A DNA stretch of 15,936 bases from CAYLJO01 sp964383905 (GTDB lineage Bacteria > Acidobacteriota > Blastocatellia > Pyrinomonadales > Pyrinomonadaceae): NCBI GenBank assembly GCA_964383905.1, contig CAYLJO010000147.1, positions 1-15,936 of the forward strand. The letters run 5' to 3'. Numbering within the stretch: the stretch's first letter is position 1; every line of letters starts with the position of its first letter. Shown here piece by piece: positions 12,502-15,936 of this stretch. The notes under the pieces are model-generated. The model saw nothing but the letters and a program-made list of their open reading frames with translations. It was not told the origin of the DNA and did not search any database. Made by a program: the position numbers and the translations under genes.

Positions 12502-15498
12502 TCACCTTCGTTCTCTCGGTCCCGCCAGGCCCCCGAGAACGGCGATCAACTCTGCCGGATTAATCGGCTTTGCTAAGTGTACCTGATAACCCGCCAGGAT
12601 CGAACGCATGCGGTCTTCCTCCCGCGCGTATGCCGTTATCGCGACAGCGGGTATCTTGCCCTCCGGTTTTGGACTGAGCTCTCGCACCCTCCGAATCAGC
12701 GAATGGCCGTCCTCATTGGGCATCTCGATATCGCTCACCAAAATATCCGGCCTGAAACTGCCCAGTGCTTCGAGCGCATCGGTAGCCGATGCGACGGCCA
12801 TCACCTTGGCCCCGCATTGCTCAATAATTGTCGTCAGCAGCACCCGCGCATCGGCCTCGTCATCCACAACGAGTACGCGCGCATCACCAAGCGTCGGGGG
12901 GCAATCAACCGGCACTATCCCCTCGGCCGGCGGAGAAAACTGCTGGGGTTGTCTTCCGGTATTATGTTGTGCCGCCATGAGAGGAAGGTACACTACGAAG
13001 GTTGCACCCTTGCCGACACCCGCGCTCTCCGCACGAACAGTTCCCCCATGCGTCTCCACCAAATGGCGCACTATTGATAGCCCCAATCCTAATCCGCCGT
13101 GCGCTCTCGTGATGGCGCCGTCAGCCTGGCGGAAACGCTCAAAGACAAAGGGGAGGAACTCTGGGCTAATGCCCTGACCCGTATCATTCACACTGATCTG
13201 AACGTGAGACTCAACGCGCCGTAGCCGCACTTCAATGCAACCCCTATTGGGGTTGAACTTGACAGCATTCGAGAGCAGGTTCCACATCACCTGCTGCAGT
13301 CTTGCCGGGTCTCCCCAAACAATGCCCGTGCCGGGCTCTACGCTTGACTTAATATTAATACCCTTGGCTTCTGCCGTTGGGCGGATGGCGTCTATCGCGG
13401 TTGCAATTATCGAGTCGAGTTGAACGGGACGGGCGTCGAGACGGAGCTTACCGGTAATAATGCGTGAGACGTCCAGCAGGTCTTCAACGATCTGTGTCTG
13501 CGCCTTCGCGTTGCGCTCGATTGTCTCGAGCGCGCGGTCCGTAGACTCTTCATCGAATTTCGTCGTACGTAAGATGGCCGACCAGCCGACAATCGCGGTC
13601 AGCGGCGTGCGCAGCTCATGCGAGACTGTGGCGAGGAATTCATCCTTATGCCGGTTGGCCTCCTCCGCCTCCGCCCGGAGTCGTCGCTCCGTCTCGTACA
13701 GGCGCGCTCGTTCGAGCGCTTGCGCACATTGTTGGGCGAGTGCCGACATAAAAGCACGATCCTCATCACTGTACTTCTGCGGCTCTAAAAAGCTCAGCCC
13801 CATTGCCCCGATGGTGCGTCCTTCAACGATCAATGGGAAAGCGATTAAAGCGTGGCCGCCGGTCACAGACGCTAAAGGGCCGAGCCCGGGATAGCGATCG
13901 CTCCATTCTTCAAAGGATTCGACGAGGACGGGTGCCTTACTACGCACCGCATGGGCAATTGGCACCGGTGCACTCAAGGGAAAGCGCTGCCATTTGTCCA
14001 CCACTTCCGGCGGAAATCCCAGGGTGGCGACGATCTCTAATTCGGTGCCGCTGTCATCGAGCGTCACAACCATTCCCGCATGAGCGCTCAATGACTTTAT
14101 GCCCTGCTCGATAACCGCGGTGGCAACCTGTTCAGGCGTCAGAGCTTGTGAGAGCGCAGCGGTGACCGTCTGTAGGCGCATCAGGCGATCGGAAGTGCGC
14201 TCGGCGGCCAGCCGCGTCTGCTGCTCAATCCGGTATAGTCGCGCATTATCGACTGCCAGGGCGGCACGATGTGCGAGGTCTTCGGCTAAGGCCAAATCTT
14301 CGGGGGTGTGATGACGTCGTGAGCCTGTGTTAACAAACGTGATAACCCCTAAAATCTTACCACGCGCCTTTAGGGGGACGAGCATGGCAGAGCGGAATCC
14401 GATCTGGCGCAACACTTCCAGATGCTCTGCGTCACGCGCGCCCTGGATAAGCATCTCATCCGATACATCAGGATAGAATTCCGATCGGCCGGTGCGCAGC
14501 ACGTTATAGACCCCATACGGCTCTGTCGGGTCAGGAGGGTAGCGTTCTTGAAGCTCATGCGCCCATACTACTTTTTCCGGATCGACATGGGCGACAGCCA
14601 AACGACTGATTGTCCCGTCTTCATTCGCCATATCTATGCTGCACCAATCAGCAAAATGAGGGACGGCTAGCCGTGCGACCGTAGCAAGCGTCGTTCCGTA
14701 ATCGAGCGATGACGCCAGGACGCTACTGGCCTCGGCTAGAAACCGCTCCGCCCTCTCCCTCTGCTTCCGGCCGGTGATGTCGCGGGCAATGGTCGAGGCG
14801 CCGATGGTCTTACCGGATGCATCCTTAATCGGGGAAACCGTCAGCGAAATATCGATGGGCGTGCCATCCTTACGGACACGGGTGGTTTCCGAATGATCGA
14901 CGCGCTCTCCCCGCCGGATGTTCTCAAGAATCTGTTCCATCTCCTGATAACGTTCCGGAGGGGCAATGATGGTGATAGGGCGTCCTACGGCCTCTGAAGC
15001 CGTGTACCCATAGATCTTTTCCGCTCCCCGATTCCAGCTAGTAATGGTTCCCTCCAGAGTCTTACCGATGATGGCGTCATCTGAGGATTCAACGATGGCC
15101 GCCCATTGCGAATGTACCTCGGCGGTCTTCTCACGCAGCACTATCAAATCGTTGGCCCGCAGATTAGCTGTCCGGAGTGAGCCACAGATCCAGCTAATAA
15201 AAGACCCGCCAACAATAAAGAGGGTCAAGCGAGCCGCATCAGAAAGATCAGTAATAGCTAAAGTATGAAGTGGCTCAATATACAAGAAGGCAGCTGCCAG
15301 CGCGCTGAGGGTGGTCGCTAACAGGCCCGGACCTAGGCCGCCATACCACGCCGAGAGCGTGACCGCCGGGAAGAAGAGAATGAAAGGGACTTCAGCGCCG
15401 AGCAGCGAATAAAGGGGGATTCTAATAAGTACTGCAAGAACAGTGATCAGGAAAGTAAAGCCATAGCGAAGGAACGCGGGGCGGGGATCTCGCGACAT
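12502..15498 (-). CDS. Membrane hybrid sensor histidine kinase (DUF4118-PAS-GAF-GAF-HisKA-HATPase-REC)
   Basis: The product has 998 residues. Four hydrophobic spans (about 12-32, 36-54, 57-76, 88-106) form a DUF4118-type membrane sensor like that of KdpD. A PAS domain (126-240) is followed by two GAF domains (about 262-420 and 440-600), then a coiled linker. HisKA contains ATVSHELRTPL (623-633) with the phosphorylated His627. The ATPase has N box WNLLSNAVKF (739-748), G1 box NDTGQGIS (771-778), F box FERFRQ (786-791) and G2 box GGLGLGLSIV (801-810). A C-terminal receiver (872-990) has Asp879/880, phosphoacceptor Asp923 (LVSDIEMP), Thr955 and Lys977, so all key residues are intact. AGGAGT (15508-15513) lies 9-10 nt before the ATG. 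No separate DNA-binding regulator is adjacent, so the output partner is elsewhere. Its ligand is unknown. It is not the usual PhoR architecture, so a role in phosphate sensing should not be assumed. surE follows 61 nt downstream and may be co-transcribed. Confidence 0.92.
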   Translation of the reverse strand: MSRDPRPAFLRYGFTFLITVLAVLIRIPLYSLLGAEVPFILFFPAVTLSAWYGGLGPGLLATTLSALAAAFLYIEPLHTLAITDLSDAARLTLFIVGGSFISWICGSLRTANLRANDLIVLREKTAEVHSQWAAIVESSDDAIIGKTLEGTITSWNRGAEKIYGYTASEAVGRPITIIAPPERYQEMEQILENIRRGERVDHSETTRVRKDGTPIDISLTVSPIKDASGKTIGASTIARDITGRKQRERAERFLAEASSVLASSLDYGTTLATVARLAVPHFADWCSIDMANEDGTISRLAVAHVDPEKVVWAHELQERYPPDPTEPYGVYNVLRTGRSEFYPDVSDEMLIQGARDAEHLEVLRQIGFRSAMLVPLKARGKILGVITFVNTGSRRHHTPEDLALAEDLAHRAALAVDNARLYRIEQQTRLAAERTSDRLMRLQTVTAALSQALTPEQVATAVIEQGIKSLSAHAGMVVTLDDSGTELEIVATLGFPPEVVDKWQRFPLSAPVPIAHAVRSKAPVLVESFEEWSDRYPGLGPLASVTGGHALIAFPLIVEGRTIGAMGLSFLEPQKYSDEDRAFMSALAQQCAQALERARLYETERRLRAEAEEANRHKDEFLATVSHELRTPLTAIVGWSAILRTTKFDEESTDRALETIERNAKAQTQIVEDLLDVSRIITGKLRLDARPVQLDSIIATAIDAIRPTAEAKGINIKSSVEPGTGIVWGDPARLQQVMWNLLSNAVKFNPNRGCIEVRLRRVESHVQISVNDTGQGISPEFLPFVFERFRQADGAITRAHGGLGLGLSIVRHLVETHGGTVRAESAGVGKGATFVVYLPLMAAQHNTGRQPQQFSPPAEGIVPVDCPPTLGDARVLVVDDEADARVLLTTIIEQCGAKVMAVASATDALEALGSFRPDILVSDIEMPNEDGHSLIRRVRELSPKPEGKIPAVAITAYAREEDRMRSILAGYQVHLAKPINPAELIAVLGGLAGPRERR

Positions 15499-15734
15499 TA
15501 TTTCTTTACTCCTGAGTGAAAGGCACTTACCTACTTTACGATTGCGCTTTATTCAATCCGCAAAGGTCGGCGGCTTCGCTGATTCTACAACAATAATCCG
15601 AGGAGGACACAGACTAATTGTTCAGTTATCTCTAGCGCAAGCAAAGAGAACAGAATAATTGTTATGTAGACAATGCAGTCCGACTCCCATAACCTACGGT
15701 GTTTCGCTGCCGTAGCTCTAAGGGAGGATTCATC
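15499..15734. other. Non-coding region upstream of the hybrid kinase
   Basis: This stretch separates the leftward kinase gene from a rightward candidate small ORF. It holds two TAATTGTT direct repeats 41 bp apart (15615-15622 and 15656-15663), the second forming ATTGT/ACAAT with the following bases, and a 6-bp hairpin CTACGG/CCGTAG (15694-15699 and 15710-15715) just before the small ORF's ribosome site. A TAGAAT on the minus strand near 15580 is a possible kinase -10 without a convincing -35. Confidence 0.4.
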
Positions 15735-15881
15735 ATGCAGTGTCTATCTGAAGCGCGCCTGGCTTCTAAGCTCTCATTCTTCGGCCCTTCTAGCCGAGAC
15801 CAACTGGTCACCTTCCGATCAAGCGCAGCAAACCGCCCCGTCTGGTTCTGCGGAGAGGACCAGCGCCGACGAGACCTTTGA
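15735..15881 (+). CDS. Candidate 48-residue protein of unknown function
   Basis: An ATG at 15735 follows AGGGAGG (15721-15727) by 7 nt, an excellent ribosome site. The frame encodes 48 residues beginning MQCLSEARLASKL and ending RRRDL, then a TGA. It contains a hydrophobic-to-polar helix at the start, NRPVWFCGE near the end and two Cys, but no signal peptide or known motif. The frame extends 12 codons further upstream to 15699, but without a ribosome site. It is divergent from the hybrid kinase gene. It could be a real small protein or a chance ORF; the 55 nt after it hold nothing recognisable. Confidence 0.35.
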   Translation: MQCLSEARLASKLSFFGPSSRDQLVTFRSSAANRPVWFCGEDQRRRDL

Positions 15882-15936
15882 CTTAAATATTACACAGCGG
15901 CGCATCACCAGAAGCGACTACACTGTTTCGACATCG

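Noticed and set aside
12502..15498. Assigning the hybrid kinase as the phosphate sensor PhoR
   Set aside because: PhoR is usually a short PAS kinase paired with phoB. This protein has a DUF4118 membrane part, two GAF domains, its own receiver and no adjacent regulator.

Overview
The window reads as chromosomal DNA of a free-living, GC-rich (mid to high 50s % by eye) Gram-negative-type bacterium. The mix of a YVTN-propeller/phosphoesterase fusion, a DUF4118 hybrid kinase and a stand-alone maltokinase suggests Acidobacteriota, perhaps Blastocatellia. That placement is an inference, since there is no rRNA or other marker gene here. I see no tRNA, rRNA, CRISPR array, integrase or transposase.

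Layout from left to right. (1) Positions 1-67 hold the first codons of a small minus-strand gene that runs off the edge. (2) Two large secreted phosphatase genes lie on the minus strand: a purple-acid-phosphatase-like enzyme with a C-terminal DUF11-like domain (316-2778), and upstream of it a YncE-type propeller fused to an alkaline-phosphatase-superfamily phosphoesterase (2974-5763). The gap between them carries a 118-bp segment bounded by perfect 13-bp inverted repeats. (3) A 0.9-kb non-coding region (5764-6685) contains two arrays of TTAA-type repeats with 11-bp spacing, a strong plus-strand terminator and a second hairpin. (4) A plus-strand pair overlapping by 8 nt follows: an LpxH/PlcP-like metallophosphoesterase (6686-7375) and a family-2 glycosyltransferase (7368-8078). 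(5) A third 11-bp repeat array (8170-8221) lies in front of a Tat-exported phospholipase C-like enzyme (8433-9842). (6) Three minus-strand genes fill the right side: maltokinase (9999-11576), SurE nucleotidase (11706-12440) and a 998-residue hybrid histidine kinase (12502-15498). (7) The right edge has a 48-residue candidate ORF of unknown function with a good ribosome binding site.

Theme: five genes encode phosphate-ester hydrolases of four different folds. Three are predicted to be exported and two cytoplasmic. The non-coding regions around the central plus-strand genes carry direct repeats whose 11-bp period and TTAAC core resemble Pho boxes (PhoB/PhoP operators). The most interesting reading is a phosphate-starvation island. 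Exported enzymes would strip phosphate from organic phosphorus and phospholipids, while the PlcP-like enzyme plus glycosyltransferase would replace membrane phospholipid by glycolipid, as plcP-agt does in rhizobia and marine bacteria. The repeats and gene families are read from the sequence; the regulation and the lipid pathway are inference.
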